From: Bacteroidetes bacterium 47-18
GTDB lineage: Bacteria > Bacteroidota > Bacteroidia > Chitinophagales > Chitinophagaceae
Length of the DNA stretch: 64,000 bases
Direction: 5' to 3'
Assembly: GCA_001897155.1 (NCBI GenBank)
Contig: MKSF01000013.1
Location: 186,001-250,000 of the forward strand
Under the pieces are notes generated by a model, which saw only the letters and a program-made list of their open reading frames with translations, did no database searches and had not been told where the DNA came from. Within the stretch, counting starts at the first letter, position 1. Each line of letters opens with the position of its first letter. Of this stretch, positions 1-8,595 are shown piece by piece. A program made the translations under genes and the position numbers.

Positions 1-569
1 CGGTCCGCCAGCTCTCCGCGCAGACCGGGCGCGTGCCCGTCCACCGGCTTGTTGCAGGCCCTGGCGGCGGCGATCTTACGCATCACCTCCGGGTCCTCGT
101 TCAGCACGCCGGGAAAATTCATCATTTCCGCGAGATAATAGATATGGTCATCCCGCAGCAGGTCCTCCACGGCGGCGGCGTCAATTACGGCACCGGCCGT
201 TTCGAAAGGTGTGGCCGGCACACAGGAGGGCGCGCCGAAACAGAATTTCAGCGGCACCTGCGCGGCATTTCGGATCATATACCGTACTCCCTCCACACCG
301 CAGACATTAGCGATCTCGTGCGGGTCGCTTACCGTTGCAACGGTACCATGCTGCACCGCTATCTGTGCAAATTCGGACGGTACCAGCATAGAGCTTTCAA
401 TATGTATATGCGCATCGATAAATCCCGGCAATATATACTGGTGCGGCACTTCCCTGTCGGTCAGCCTGTCGATGGACCGGATGCGCCTGCCCTCTATATT
501 GACACGACCCGGGTAGATCTCCCGGTTCAATATATCTACTATAAATCCTTTGATTGCACTGCTTATCAT
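1..569 (-). CDS. adeC: Adenine deaminase, N-terminal part (cut by window edge)
   Basis: Predicted to deaminate adenine to hypoxanthine in purine salvage. Only the first 189 codons lie in the window, reading leftwards from the ATG at 569; the rest is beyond position 1. The visible part carries the amidohydrolase metal-binding HxH (H54 and H56, in [15 protein letters not shown]) followed by [18 protein letters not shown], which is typical of the Ade family rather than of general amidohydrolases. Its start overlaps the stop of the upstream membrane-protein gene by 4 bp (ATGA), so the two are probably translationally coupled. Family assignment is strong; whether the enzyme is intact cannot be judged from this fragment. 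Confidence 0.9.
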   Translation of the reverse strand, partial: MISSAIKGFIVDILNREIYPGRVNIEGRRIRSIDRLTDREVPHQYILPGFIDAHIHIESSMLVPSEFAQIAVQHGTVATVSDPHEIANVCGVEGVRYMIRNAAQVPLKFCFGAPSCVPATPFETAGAVIDAAAVEDLLRDDHIYYLAEMMNFPGVLNEDPEVMRKIAAARACNKPVDGHAPGLRGELAD

Positions 570-1546
570 TGTGAAATACTTTTACTTTTTTGCCGGATGC
601 CCACCATTAATACGCTGCCGATTACGGCCGGCAATACCAGGTTCAGCAGCCAGGTCACATAGCTGGCCGCGAGCAAAGATACCCCGTTAAGCGCCAGACC
701 CGTTTCCAGGAACACCACCCCCGCCACAAATCCCCGCACGCTGATGTCTGCCAGCATAAAGGAAGGAATAGCCATCAGCAGCCAGTACATCATCATAGTG
801 GCAAAGATACCCGCCACCCAGGGCACCTGCGCTCCCAACAGATTGGCCAGCAGCAGGAACTGCATATTATAGGTAAGATATTTGACCAGTGAAAACCCGT
901 ATATGAAAACAATATCCCTGGTATCATATCTTTTCAGCACCCTGAAATACCGGGCCATCTTCCTGAAAGGCCTGAACTGCAGCAGCCAGCCTGTCCAGCG
1001 GCGCCGTGTTCCCCACAGGATACCTAATAAAATTACGACAAGACCGCAGATTTTCAAAAAGTCCGACAGCCAGCGGCCGGAATGATGATGCCAGAGAAAA
1101 TAAATTACACCTGCCATACCGGCGGTGGAAGACGCCGCTACCTGGATAAGATTGGTCATCAGGGTGCCGATGGCGGCAGCTACCCGCTTCCGCTGCGGCA
1201 CATATAATATCCTGCCTGCAAAATCACCGAGCTTGCCGGGCGTCACCATGCCGAAAGCGATACCGGTCACGACCGCTTTAAAGGACACCCATAAGGTCAC
1301 GGGATGCAGGTACCTGACCACCCGCTGCCATTTTACGGCTTCCCAGAACCAGTTGACAGGCGCCAGCAGGATTACCAACGTAAACCAGGAAGGACCTGCG
1401 CTGTGCCAGTAAGACCGCAAAGCCTGCCACTGCTGCCCCAGGTCGCCTTTCGCCGTAAGCTGGCGATATATTAACCATAAGAAAAATACCATCAAAATGG
1501 GCGCCAGTACGTACCGGAGTAATATTTTTTTGGTAGCTTTGGTCAA
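566..1546 (-). CDS. Flippase-like integral membrane protein (lysylphosphatidylglycerol synthase TM / YbhN-like family)
   Basis: A 326-residue polytopic inner-membrane protein with about eight hydrophobic segments and basic termini. The pattern of long helices, with [14 protein letters not shown] around residues 95-110, is that of the UPF0104 / lysylphosphatidylglycerol synthase transmembrane family. Members are thought to move lipids or lipid-linked sugars across the membrane; the substrate here is unknown. The start used is TTG at 1546. An in-frame stop lies just upstream, so the only longer option is an ATT codon. The 4-bp overlap with adeC suggests one transcript, although no functional link is obvious. 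Confidence 0.82.
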   Translation of the reverse strand: MTKATKKILLRYVLAPILMVFFLWLIYRQLTAKGDLGQQWQALRSYWHSAGPSWFTLVILLAPVNWFWEAVKWQRVVRYLHPVTLWVSFKAVVTGIAFGMVTPGKLGDFAGRILYVPQRKRVAAAIGTLMTNLIQVAASSTAGMAGVIYFLWHHHSGRWLSDFLKICGLVVILLGILWGTRRRWTGWLLQFRPFRKMARYFRVLKRYDTRDIVFIYGFSLVKYLTYNMQFLLLANLLGAQVPWVAGIFATMMMYWLLMAIPSFMLADISVRGFVAGVVFLETGLALNGVSLLAASYVTWLLNLVLPAVIGSVLMVGIRQKSKSISQ

Positions 1547-1610
1547 AATATCAGGTATTTATTATCTATTAATACAGTCACAACTTAGCAATTAACGAAT
1601 CCTATTTCAT

Positions 1611-2183
1611 ATGGCCGTCATACTTGGCATAGATCCTGGCACATTACTGATGGGATATGGTATCATTTCCGTTGACAAAAATAAGGTTTCCCTTGTTGAA
1701 ATGGGCGTCCTTCACCTGTCAAAGCATAAAGATCATTCGAAAAGGCTGCATTATATCTTTGAGAAAGTAAGCGCGCTGGTCCAAATTCACCGGCCGGATG
1801 CGGTGGTGATAGAAGCGCCCTTCTTCGGGAAGAACGTGCAGAGCATGCTGAAGCTCGGCCGTGCGCAGGGGGTAGCCATTGCCGCCGCTATGGCTCATGG
1901 CAGCGCCACGGTGGAATACGCGCCCAGGAAAATAAAGCAGGCCGTGACGGGCAACGGGAACGCCTCCAAGGAACAGGTGTGGAAAATGCTCCAGACCATC
2001 CTGAAGTTCAATGAAAAGCCGGAATATGCCGATGCCACGGATGCCGTAGCGGCAGCCCTCTGTCATTTCTATGAGACCAGGGGACAGGTGGAAGCCGCCC
2101 TGCAGATAGGCCAGAAGGCCGTAAAAGGCTGGGAGGCATTCATCGCCGCCAATCCCGGCAGAGTTAAAACAAAGAAATTATAA
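1611..2183 (+). CDS. ruvC: Holliday junction endonuclease RuvC
   Basis: Resolves Holliday junctions during recombination, working with the RuvAB branch-migration motor. The 190-residue protein has the RNase H-like fold signature: D8 in GIDPGT, E68 in VIEAPFFG, and D141 and D144 in DATDAVAAALCH. These match the four catalytic acidic residues of E. coli RuvC. GxAQG and the basic YAPRKIKQAVTG loop are also present. The C-terminus is about 20 residues longer than usual and basic. The next gene starts 2 bp after its stop, so ruvC probably leads a small operon with the M16 homologue and SET protein. Confidence 0.97.
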   Translation: MAVILGIDPGTLLMGYGIISVDKNKVSLVEMGVLHLSKHKDHSKRLHYIFEKVSALVQIHRPDAVVIEAPFFGKNVQSMLKLGRAQGVAIAAAMAHGSATVEYAPRKIKQAVTGNGNASKEQVWKMLQTILKFNEKPEYADATDAVAAALCHFYETRGQVEAALQIGQKAVKGWEAFIAANPGRVKTKKL

Positions 2184-2185
2184 GC

Positions 2186-3472
2186 ATGATGTTAGACAGA
2201 ACTACCCCGCCTCTTATAAAAGACCCCATTGATTTCGGCTATACCTTACCTCCCTGCGAAACCCATATCCTGGATAACGGCATTCCCCTGTACGCCCTTA
2301 ACCTGGGTGCTCAGGAAGTGGTACAGGTAGAGTGGATATTCGAAGCAGGCATCTGGCAGGAATCCAAGACAGGCGTGGCACAGACCACCGCCGCGCTGCT
2401 GAAAAACGGTACGGCGTCCAGGACCGCTGCTCGGATCAATGAGGCTATTGAAAAATACGGCGCCACCCTGAAGATCAGCGCGAACAATGACTTTGCCGTC
2501 ATTACCCTGAGCACGCTGAGCAAGCACCTGCATCACCTGCTGCCGGTGGTCGTCGAGGTGATCCGGGAACCTTCCTTCTCCCGGGAGGAGCTGGATATCT
2601 ATAAGCAGAATGCCGTTCAGCGCCTGAAGGTAAACCTGCTGAGAGGGGATTTCGTATCTAACCGCTATATCGACGCCTTTGTATTCGGCAGGCAGCATCC
2701 TTACGGGAAATATACGGAGCTGGAAGATATAGAAGCGCTTACCCGTGAGGACCTCGTCCGGTTCCACAGGGATTGGTACACCCCGGATAACTGCAGGATA
2801 TTCCTTTCCGGTAATTTTACCGGGGCGCATCTCAATAATATACAGCAGCTGTTCGGCCGGGACCGGGTACAGGCCACAGCGGTAAAGGAACCCCGTACCT
2901 ACCAGACGGCGCCTGCCGGAGACCGTCTCCATCGCATTGTCAATGATCCCGCCGGCGTACAGGGCGCCATCAGGATGGCGCGCCCGTTCATAGAGCGCAC
3001 CCACCCCGATTTTGCTCCTGCCCTGGTCATGAATACGATCTTCGGCGGCTATTTCGGCTCCCGGCTGATGTCTAACATCCGGGAAGAAAAAGGCTATACC
3101 TACGGTATCTACTCCCAGTTCTATGCCTACAGGAATGCCTCTATGCTCCTCGTCGCTACCGAAGCAGGCAAGGAAGTCAGCGAGGCCACCGTGGAGGAGA
3201 TCATCAGGGAAGCGGGCCACCTGCGGGATCAGCCGGTACCTGAAGGGGAGCTGATACTGGTAAAAAATTATATCCTGGGTAATCTCCTGGGTGACCTGGA
3301 CGGTGCCTTCAGCATTATGGCACGATGGAAAACACTGATACTCAACGGGCTTACTGCCGATCACTTTGACAGCAATATCCGTACCTATAAGGAAGTGACC
3401 TCAGAAACCATACAGGATATGGCCCGTAAATACCTGGATACCGAAGATTTTTACAACCTAATCGTATATTAA
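2186..3472 (+). CDS. M16-family peptidase homologue without the zinc motif
   Basis: A 428-residue protein with the two-domain M16B (pitrilysin/processing peptidase-like) architecture. Active M16 proteases carry HxxEH near residue 60; here the equivalent stretch is GVAQTTAALLKNGT, so the zinc ligands are gone. The C-terminal half keeps SRLMSNIREEKGYTYGI, the R/Y substrate-binding pair. It therefore resembles the non-catalytic subunit of heterodimeric M16B peptidases, yet no catalytic partner is adjacent. No signal peptide is visible. It follows ruvC by 2 bp and shares one base (TAATG) with the next gene. It may pair with a catalytic subunit encoded elsewhere or have another binding role. Confidence 0.88.
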   Translation: MMLDRTTPPLIKDPIDFGYTLPPCETHILDNGIPLYALNLGAQEVVQVEWIFEAGIWQESKTGVAQTTAALLKNGTASRTAARINEAIEKYGATLKISANNDFAVITLSTLSKHLHHLLPVVVEVIREPSFSREELDIYKQNAVQRLKVNLLRGDFVSNRYIDAFVFGRQHPYGKYTELEDIEALTREDLVRFHRDWYTPDNCRIFLSGNFTGAHLNNIQQLFGRDRVQATAVKEPRTYQTAPAGDRLHRIVNDPAGVQGAIRMARPFIERTHPDFAPALVMNTIFGGYFGSRLMSNIREEKGYTYGIYSQFYAYRNASMLLVATEAGKEVSEATVEEIIREAGHLRDQPVPEGELILVKNYILGNLLGDLDGAFSIMARWKTLILNGLTADHFDSNIRTYKEVTSETIQDMARKYLDTEDFYNLIVY

Positions 3473-3867
3473 TGGCTGATATGCGGATACATCCTGCGCT
3501 CTATATCGGTGAAACGGCAGGAAAAGGGCGGGGTGTTTTTACAAATTCCGGCCTTGACCCAATGACTACGATAGAAATATCGTCTGTACTGGTATTGAGC
3601 GCCTCAGAAAGAACGGAAGTGGAGAAAACCGCGCTCTACAACTATATCTTTGAGTGGGGTCCGGGAAATGAACAATGTTGCGTGGCCTGGGGTTATATAT
3701 CAATGTATAATCACAGCTACCAGTCTAACTGTGAATATTATATGGACTTTGATAACATGACCATGACCGTGAAAACAATAAGAGCCGTTCAGGAAGGAGA
3801 GGAGCTGACCATTAACTATAACGGTGACTGGAACGACGCTAAAGAAGTATGGTTTGAAGCGCAATGA
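3472..3867 (+). CDS. SET-domain protein (probable protein-lysine methyltransferase)
   Basis: A 131-residue single-domain protein. It has the SET landmarks in order: GKGRGVF near residue 18, YNHSYQSNCEY in the middle (the NHS motif that binds S-adenosylmethionine and forms the pseudoknot), and GEELTINYNG near the C-terminus with the catalytic Tyr region. SET proteins methylate lysines on proteins; bacterial substrates are poorly known. The ATG overlaps the stop of the M16 homologue by one base, so the two should be co-translated. It lacks the pre- and post-SET zinc domains of eukaryotic enzymes. Confidence 0.87.
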   Translation: MADMRIHPALYIGETAGKGRGVFTNSGLDPMTTIEISSVLVLSASERTEVEKTALYNYIFEWGPGNEQCCVAWGYISMYNHSYQSNCEYYMDFDNMTMTVKTIRAVQEGEELTINYNGDWNDAKEVWFEAQ

Positions 3868-3919
3868 CCGGCTATATATTTTATTACAGGAAACAATTTT
3901 TATTATTATATATTTTTAT

Positions 3920-4501
3920 ATGAAAAAAATGATCTTAAGCGGCCTGGGATTACTATTGAGTGCTTCCCTGTTTGCCCAGTCGAAAACAAAGCCATCCGGT
4001 TACGGCAATAACCTCATCACCTTTACGCCCGCATCTATTATAGACAGGGGGATAGGTATCGGCTTCAATTATGAAGTGCTGCTGGATGACGAGCAGAAAA
4101 TCGCGTTCGTGCTGCCCTTGGATATTATTTATGCCGACCCCAATAATGATAACGAAATAAACATTTACAGTTATATCAGCCCGGGTATGATCTTTTATCC
4201 CGCCGGTATGCGGAAATTCAATTACGGTATCGGCCCCAACCTGGTATTAGGCTACGGGTCAGGCAGCGAATGGCAATGGCAGCCCCAGAACCAGCGCTAT
4301 GTGGATTATACCAATTTCAGGATGGGGCTCATGGTCAATAATTACTTCCTTATAAACGTGACCCGGAATTTCTCCATGCAGCTCAATGCGGGTATGGGCT
4401 TACGTTACATCAACAGCTATTCCTATAATAACGGCACTTCCTACAGACAAGGGATCAACGTAATGGGACAATTTAAATTCATTTTAGGATACCGCTTTTA
4501 A
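3920..4501 (+). CDS. Secreted outer-membrane beta-barrel-like protein
   Basis: A 193-residue protein starting at the ATG that opens a clear signal peptide (MKKMILSGLGLLLSASLFAQ, cleavage after the AQ). A longer reading from 3824 would place an unlikely extension in front of that signal. The mature part is rich in alternating aromatic and polar residues and ends in aromatic GQFKFILGYRF, as barrel proteins of the outer membrane do. No specific family was recognised. It is followed by a strong terminator and may be its own transcription unit. Confidence 0.83.
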   Translation: MKKMILSGLGLLLSASLFAQSKTKPSGYGNNLITFTPASIIDRGIGIGFNYEVLLDDEQKIAFVLPLDIIYADPNNDNEINIYSYISPGMIFYPAGMRKFNYGIGPNLVLGYGSGSEWQWQPQNQRYVDYTNFRMGLMVNNYFLINVTRNFSMQLNAGMGLRYINSYSYNNGTSYRQGINVMGQFKFILGYRF

Positions 4502-4513
4502 ATACCACTTGTG

Positions 4514-4550
4514 AGAGTATGAGGCATTAAGGGCTTCATACTCTTTTTTC
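4514..4550 (+). terminator. Rho-independent terminator after the barrel gene
   Basis: The arms at 4515-4522 (GAGTATGA) and 4536-4543 (TCATACTC) form a hairpin followed by a run of six T residues. It lies directly downstream of the stop at 4501. Confidence 0.85.
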
Positions 4551-4574
4551 TTATGCCCTTACCCCCGGTGAAAC

Positions 4575-5315
4575 TTGTACCGGGAAAAAGCAGCTATACC
4601 GTATAGCACCGGATCTATTGACCCTCAAATCACCGGATCATTGCTCAACAGTATCTTACATATCCTATTCCCGCACTGGTGCGCTATCTGCCACAGGACG
4701 CTGACAGCCCGTGAGCAGCATATGTGCAACCACTGTTTCCACGCTTTATCCTATACCGGCATGCGCCTGGAGCAGAATGCAGTCAAAGATAAGTTGGCAG
4801 GCAGGCTTCCCCTGACTTACGGCCACGCGCTGCTGTATTTTGAGAACAGCAGGATCGTTCAGGCCCTGCTGCACCAGATAAAATACAGGAATAAAAAACG
4901 GCTGGCAGTGCATATGGGCCGCCTGTGGGGAGAAGAGCTGCTGCGGCTGCAGCCCGAAGTGCCTTTTGACCTCATCATACCGGTCCCGCTCGCAGCGGCC
5001 AAGCAATACAAAAGAGGGTATAACCAGTCCGCCCTGCTGGCGCAGGGACTCAGCAAAGTATTACAGGTACCCGTAAGGGAAGATATTATCAAACGGATAA
5101 GGCATACCGAAAGCCAGACCTCCAAGAACAGGCAGGAAAGGATCGAGAATATCCTGGGAGCGTTCAGCGTAGCTGCGGCACCGCCTCCCGGAGCACATAT
5201 CCTGCTGGTAGATGATGTGATCACTACCGGCGCCACCCTGGATATCTGTGCCAATACGCTGGCCGGATCCGGTGAATATCTCATCAGCGTGGGCAGCCTG
5301 GCCGTAAAGATATGA
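4575..5315 (+). CDS. comF: ComF-family phosphoribosyltransferase-like protein
   Basis: ComF-type protein of about 220-246 residues. Near the N-terminus is a zinc-finger-like set of cysteines (CAICHRTL ... MCNHC), followed by the family motif RGYNQSALLAQ and the PRPP-binding loop VDDVITTGATL near the C-terminus. ComF is tied to DNA uptake in naturally competent bacteria, but the protein is found widely in non-competent ones. The start is uncertain: the longest frame begins with TTG at 4575, and another TTG at 4641 would begin just before the usual LLHILFPHWCAIC. It converges on pdxJ with only 6 bp between the stops and no visible terminator. Confidence 0.9.
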   Translation: MYREKAAIPYSTGSIDPQITGSLLNSILHILFPHWCAICHRTLTAREQHMCNHCFHALSYTGMRLEQNAVKDKLAGRLPLTYGHALLYFENSRIVQALLHQIKYRNKKRLAVHMGRLWGEELLRLQPEVPFDLIIPVPLAAAKQYKRGYNQSALLAQGLSKVLQVPVREDIIKRIRHTESQTSKNRQERIENILGAFSVAAAPPPGAHILLVDDVITTGATLDICANTLAGSGEYLISVGSLAVKI

Positions 5316-5321
5316 GCCTTC

Positions 5322-6038
5322 TTATACCAACTGCCGCTTATATAGCTGGATGGTGTTATGCAACCCGAAATATAAGGCATCGCTGATCAGGGCATGTCCT
5401 ATGGATACTTCCAGGAGCTGCGGAATGCAGGCTTTAAAATACCTGAGGTTATCCATATCCAGGTCGTGGCCGGCATTCAGGCCCAGGCCGGCTGCCGACG
5501 CCGCCTGCGCCGCTTTCACATACGCGGCTACGGCCTGCTCGCGGTCCCTGCCGTAGCCCCTGGCATATGCTTCCGTGTAGAGCTCCACCCTGTCCGTACC
5601 GCAATCTGCCGCGGCGGCCACCATATTTTCATCCGGGTCCACGAATATGGACACCCTTATACCCCTGGCTTTAAAGACAGCGATCATCTCTTTCAGGTAA
5701 GCCTGTTCCCTTACAGTATCCCAGCCATGGTTGGAAGTAAGCTGCCCTATGACATCCGGCACCAGGGTCACCTGGGCCGGGCAGACATCCAGCACAAGGT
5801 CTATAAACTTCTGTTCCTGCGGGTTGCCTTCAATATTAAATTCCGTGGACAGTATCCCGGCCAGGTCATACACATCCCGGTACCGGATATGCCGCTCATC
5901 CGGGCGCGGGTGCACCGTTATGCCATCCGCTCCGAATCTTTCACAATCCCGGGCCACCTGCAGCAGATCCGGCCTGTTCCCTCCCCTGCTGTTCCGCAGG
6001 GTAGCGATTTTATTGATATTAACAGACAGCTTTGTCAT
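5322..6038 (-). CDS. pdxJ: Pyridoxine 5'-phosphate synthase PdxJ
   Basis: Condenses 1-deoxy-D-xylulose 5-phosphate with 3-amino-2-oxopropyl phosphate to form pyridoxine 5'-phosphate, the last ring-forming step of vitamin B6 synthesis. The 238-residue TIM-barrel protein has the full N-terminal signature: [15 protein letters not shown], then [12 protein letters not shown] with H43, R45 and H50, which match catalytic residues of the E. coli enzyme. The C-terminal phosphate-binding GHALISDAL is present. It is divergent from mscL with about 105 bp between the starts. Confidence 0.97.
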   Translation of the reverse strand: MTKLSVNINKIATLRNSRGGNRPDLLQVARDCERFGADGITVHPRPDERHIRYRDVYDLAGILSTEFNIEGNPQEQKFIDLVLDVCPAQVTLVPDVIGQLTSNHGWDTVREQAYLKEMIAVFKARGIRVSIFVDPDENMVAAAADCGTDRVELYTEAYARGYGRDREQAVAAYVKAAQAASAAGLGLNAGHDLDMDNLRYFKACIPQLLEVSIGHALISDALYFGLHNTIQLYKRQLV

Positions 6039-6085
6039 TATTTGGTCTTTTAAGCATAAAAGTACAAGTATTATTCAAAAAATAT

Positions 6086-6115
6086 TTTGGGGATTAAAAG
6101 AAACGGTTATTTTTG
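6086..6115 (+). promoter_or_regulatory. Promoter of mscL
   Basis: A -33 box TTTG at 6086-6089 and a -7 box TATTTTTG at 6108-6115 are 18 bp apart, close to the Bacteroidota primary sigma factor consensus (TTTG, 19-21 bp, TAnnTTTG). The mscL ATG is 28 bp downstream. Confidence 0.65.
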
Positions 6116-6142
6116 TTTCTGGTTAACCAAAATATTTTTAAT

Positions 6143-6532
6143 ATGGGCTTTTTAAAAGAATTCAAAGAATTTGCCATAAAAGGCAACGTTATCGACCTGG
6201 CTATAGGTGTTGTGATCGGTAGCGCTTTTGGTAAAATTGTTTCGTCCCTGGTTGATGATATCATTACCCCCGCCATCCTGAGCCCTGCACTGAAGGCTAT
6301 TAATGCAGAGAACCTTTCCCAACTGACCGTGCCCGGTACGGCTATCAAGTACGGGAATTTCCTGTCCACCACCCTGTCCTTTATCATCATAGCCTTTGTG
6401 CTGTTCCTGGTTATCAAGGCTATCAACAAAATGAAGAAGAATGAGCCGGAAGCCCCGGCAGCTCCTGCGGGCCCCACTCCTACCGAGCAACTGCTGGAGG
6501 AAATTAGGGATGAATTAAGAAAGAAAGCATAA
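6143..6532 (+). CDS. mscL: Large-conductance mechanosensitive channel MscL
   Basis: Forms the homopentameric inner-membrane pore that opens under high membrane tension and protects against osmotic downshock. The 129-residue length is typical. The N-terminal amphipathic helix [13 protein letters not shown] and the pore-lining TM1 ([20 protein letters not shown]) are textbook. TM2 spans about residues 72-95 ([17 protein letters not shown]), followed by a charged, Pro/Ala-rich linker and C-terminal helix. The ATG at 6143 was chosen over an upstream ATG at 6113 because the family begins exactly at MGFLKEF. Confidence 0.97.
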   Translation: MGFLKEFKEFAIKGNVIDLAIGVVIGSAFGKIVSSLVDDIITPAILSPALKAINAENLSQLTVPGTAIKYGNFLSTTLSFIIIAFVLFLVIKAINKMKKNEPEAPAAPAGPTPTEQLLEEIRDELRKKA

Positions 6533-6558
6533 TATAATTCCGTATCTTTACACCATAT

Positions 6559-6596
6559 TTATCCTTACTGCATATCTTTGCAGTAAGGATAATTTG
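6559..6596 (+). terminator. Terminator after mscL
   Basis: Perfect 14-bp arms at 6559-6572 and 6579-6592 enclose a 6-nt loop and are followed by a TTTG stretch. The loop and arm junction also contain a TATCTTTG promoter-like box (6573-6580), so terminator and downstream promoter overlap. Confidence 0.7.
6573..6580 (+). promoter_or_regulatory. Possible -7 box for the GGGP synthase gene
   Basis: TATCTTTG matches TAnnTTTG exactly and lies 26 bp before the ATG at 6607. No convincing -33 box is seen at the expected distance, so this rests on the -7 element only. Confidence 0.4.
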
Positions 6597-6606
6597 TTAT
6601 CTGGCT

Positions 6607-7377
6607 ATGCAAATCAACACCATATATCATATACTGAATCATTACAAACGTCAAAACACCTGTGGTTTTGCGGTGCTGATAGATCCCGATAATGTTACTG
6701 CCAGCGGTATCCGGAAGATCGCGGCCACCTGCAACGAGGCCGGTGTGGCCTTAGTATTCCTGGGAGGCAGCCTTGTAGTGTCTGACCATATCGGTACGTT
6801 GATACAGGCATTTAAATCCGTCAGCAATATTCCTGTTGTATTATTTCCCGGGCACCCGTCACAGGTAGAACCCAGCGCTGACGGCCTGCTTTTCCTGAGC
6901 CTTATATCGGGCAGGAACCCCGAACTGCTCATAGGACAGCACGTAATAGCGGCGCCCAGAATAAAGCAATCCAGCCTGGAAGTGATCCCGACCGGCTATA
7001 TGGTCATAGACGGGGGCAGACCCACCACCGTTTCTTACATCAGCAACGCGCAGCCTATACCGAATGACAAGCCGGACATAGCCTTATGCACCGCCTGGGC
7101 CGGGGAGCTGCTGGGCCTGAAGACCATTTATATGGACGCGGGCAGCGGCGCCGAACAAATGATCAGCCCGGATATGATCTCGAAAGTATCCCGGAATATC
7201 GACATCCCGCTCATTGTTGGCGGCGGTATGCGTACGGCAGCGGATGTACAGCGTGCGGCGGAAGCGGGCGCACAGGTAGTGGTGGTAGGCAACGCGATCG
7301 AAAAGCAGCCCGGCCTTATCCCCGAGATTGCCGCCGTGCTTGAGCATTACAACCTGCGTACTTCACTGAAATATTAG
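6607..7377 (+). CDS. Geranylgeranylglyceryl phosphate synthase family protein (GGGPS/PcrB-like)
   Basis: Predicted to join sn-glycerol 1-phosphate to a polyprenyl diphosphate through an ether bond. This is the committed step of archaeal lipid synthesis; related bacterial enzymes occur in Bacteroidota and, as PcrB, in Firmicutes. The 256-residue TIM barrel shows the N-terminal Mg2+-binding LIDPDNV (D26, D28), VPTGY-like IPTGYMVIDGG, YMDAGSGA and the phosphate-binding VGGGMRTAADV and VVVGNAIE. The length fits the larger bacterial group-II enzymes. No second ether-lipid gene is adjacent. Substrate chain length cannot be told from the sequence. Confidence 0.93.
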   Translation: MQINTIYHILNHYKRQNTCGFAVLIDPDNVTASGIRKIAATCNEAGVALVFLGGSLVVSDHIGTLIQAFKSVSNIPVVLFPGHPSQVEPSADGLLFLSLISGRNPELLIGQHVIAAPRIKQSSLEVIPTGYMVIDGGRPTTVSYISNAQPIPNDKPDIALCTAWAGELLGLKTIYMDAGSGAEQMISPDMISKVSRNIDIPLIVGGGMRTAADVQRAAEAGAQVVVVGNAIEKQPGLIPEIAAVLEHYNLRTSLKY

Positions 7378-7410
7378 AATACTCCCTGTATTTTTATACT
7401 AAAAGCAGCC

Positions 7411-7418
7411 TATCTTTG
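7411..7418 (+). promoter_or_regulatory. Possible -7 box for the ExbD-type gene
   Basis: TATCTTTG fits TAnnTTTG and lies 34 bp before the ATG at 7453. The matching -33 element is not evident. Confidence 0.4.
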
Positions 7419-7452
7419 TAGCAAGAGCATTCACATTAATAAAGCCATTCTT

Positions 7453-7854
7453 ATGAATATCAGACCCCAGGCGAAAGGACATACAAGGGTACATTCGGAC
7501 GCCCTCAACGATATATTATTCATCCTGCTGTTCTTCTTTCTGATAGTGGCCACATTGGCTAACCCCGACGTGATCAAGCTTAAGAACCCCAAAGCCCAAA
7601 GCGACACAAAGGTCAAGCAATCCATTACCGTTTCCATAGACGGCAACCAGCAACTGTATATCGGCCAGCAGACCATTACCGACGCAGAGCTTTATGAAGC
7701 GCTGAAAGAAAAGCTGGCGGCCCAGCCCGCGGACGCGGAGCCCAGCATCGTTATCAATGCCGATACTGCCGCCAATGCAAAGCAGATCGTTGCCGTTATG
7801 AGCGCCGCCCAGAAGCTGAAGGTAAGAACGGTCCTGGCTGTAGAAAAAGAATGA
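7453..7854 (+). CDS. exbD: ExbD/TolR-family biopolymer transport protein
   Basis: A 133-residue energy-transducing protein of the ExbD/TolR family. These proteins couple the proton motive force to outer-membrane processes together with an ExbB/TolQ partner. A short cytoplasmic N-terminus leads to D20, the conserved Asp at the start of the single TM helix (ILFILLFFFLIVATLA). The periplasmic domain follows with SITVSIDGNQQLYIGQQ and the family-typical IVINADTAAN...IVAVMSAAQKL. No exbB or tonB gene is adjacent, so this is an orphan copy. A degraded duplicate of its periplasmic domain lies 150 bp downstream. Confidence 0.92.
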   Translation: MNIRPQAKGHTRVHSDALNDILFILLFFFLIVATLANPDVIKLKNPKAQSDTKVKQSITVSIDGNQQLYIGQQTITDAELYEALKEKLAAQPADAEPSIVINADTAANAKQIVAVMSAAQKLKVRTVLAVEKE

Positions 7855-8007
7855 TCCCTTCCTGTAATTAAAACCATCCGGGTAATGCCAGGCATATCCG
7901 GCCCGGTATTGTCTTTCCGGGAACCTCCCCCTGTCCCGGTCTTTTGCCGGATTTATCCTGATATATACAAGGGTATCTGCCAGGCGTTTACCTAAGCATC
8001 CGGTCAT

Positions 8008-8394
8008 ATGAACATTGAATTTTTAAAGAGCTGCCTGATCGTATTGGCGCTGGCCTTACCGGGACCGGCCAATGCCCAGATGCCGGATTACCCAAACATC
8101 GGCAGCCAGACCAACCCGGGCACGATACAGCTCACAAACCCGGACACGAAAGGCGGACATTCCATCACAGTTTATATAGACGGCAACCAGTAATTCTATA
8201 TCGGCCGGCAGGTCATTGCCGATACAGCGCTCTATGGGGTGCTGAAGAAAAAGCTGGCGGCCCGGCCTCCGGGCGCAGAACCCCGGATCGTTATCCAGGC
8301 CGATACGGCCGCCAATGTAAAGCAGATCATTGCTGTTATGAACGCTGCCCGGAAGCTGAAGGCAAGAACGGTCCTGGCTGTAGAAAAAGACTGA
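8008..8394 (+). pseudogene. Chimeric pseudogene: signal peptide of the downstream gene joined to the ExbD periplasmic domain
   Basis: Reading from ATG 8008, the first 28 codons (MNIEFLKSCLIVLALALPGP then ANAQMPDY) match the signal peptide of the gene at 8596; a hand count gives about 64 of 84 identical bases. From about codon 32 the sequence instead matches the ExbD-type gene at 7453. The last 234 bp up to TGA 8392-8394 align without any gap (about 195 of 234 identical). Just upstream of that block, a 12-bp deletion is visible relative to the parent. A CAA codon of the parent is TAA here (8191-8193), cutting the frame after 61 codons, while the remaining 66 codons stay open to the ancestral stop. 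Without its TM helix the product would not act as ExbD. Confidence 0.85.
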
Positions 8395-8595
8395 TCCTTA
8401 TTATAACCCACATAATGCAGGTCAGGCAGGATGCCCCTGACAGGCGGTGTCATTCCTAATATTTTTACCAGAATCAAAAAAATATTCAGTGCTAAATTTT
8501 AGCTATTAACATTAAAATACCATATATTGCATAATTAATTTAATCCCTGATCATAAATTCTCTTATACAGAACTTTATACAAACATTCGAATGGT

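Noticed and set aside
7692-8477. Two similar antisense frames (7692-7895 and 8232-8477) that look conserved
   Set aside because: They are opposite-strand shadows of the ExbD gene and its duplicated copy; their likeness comes from the duplication, not from coding constraint.
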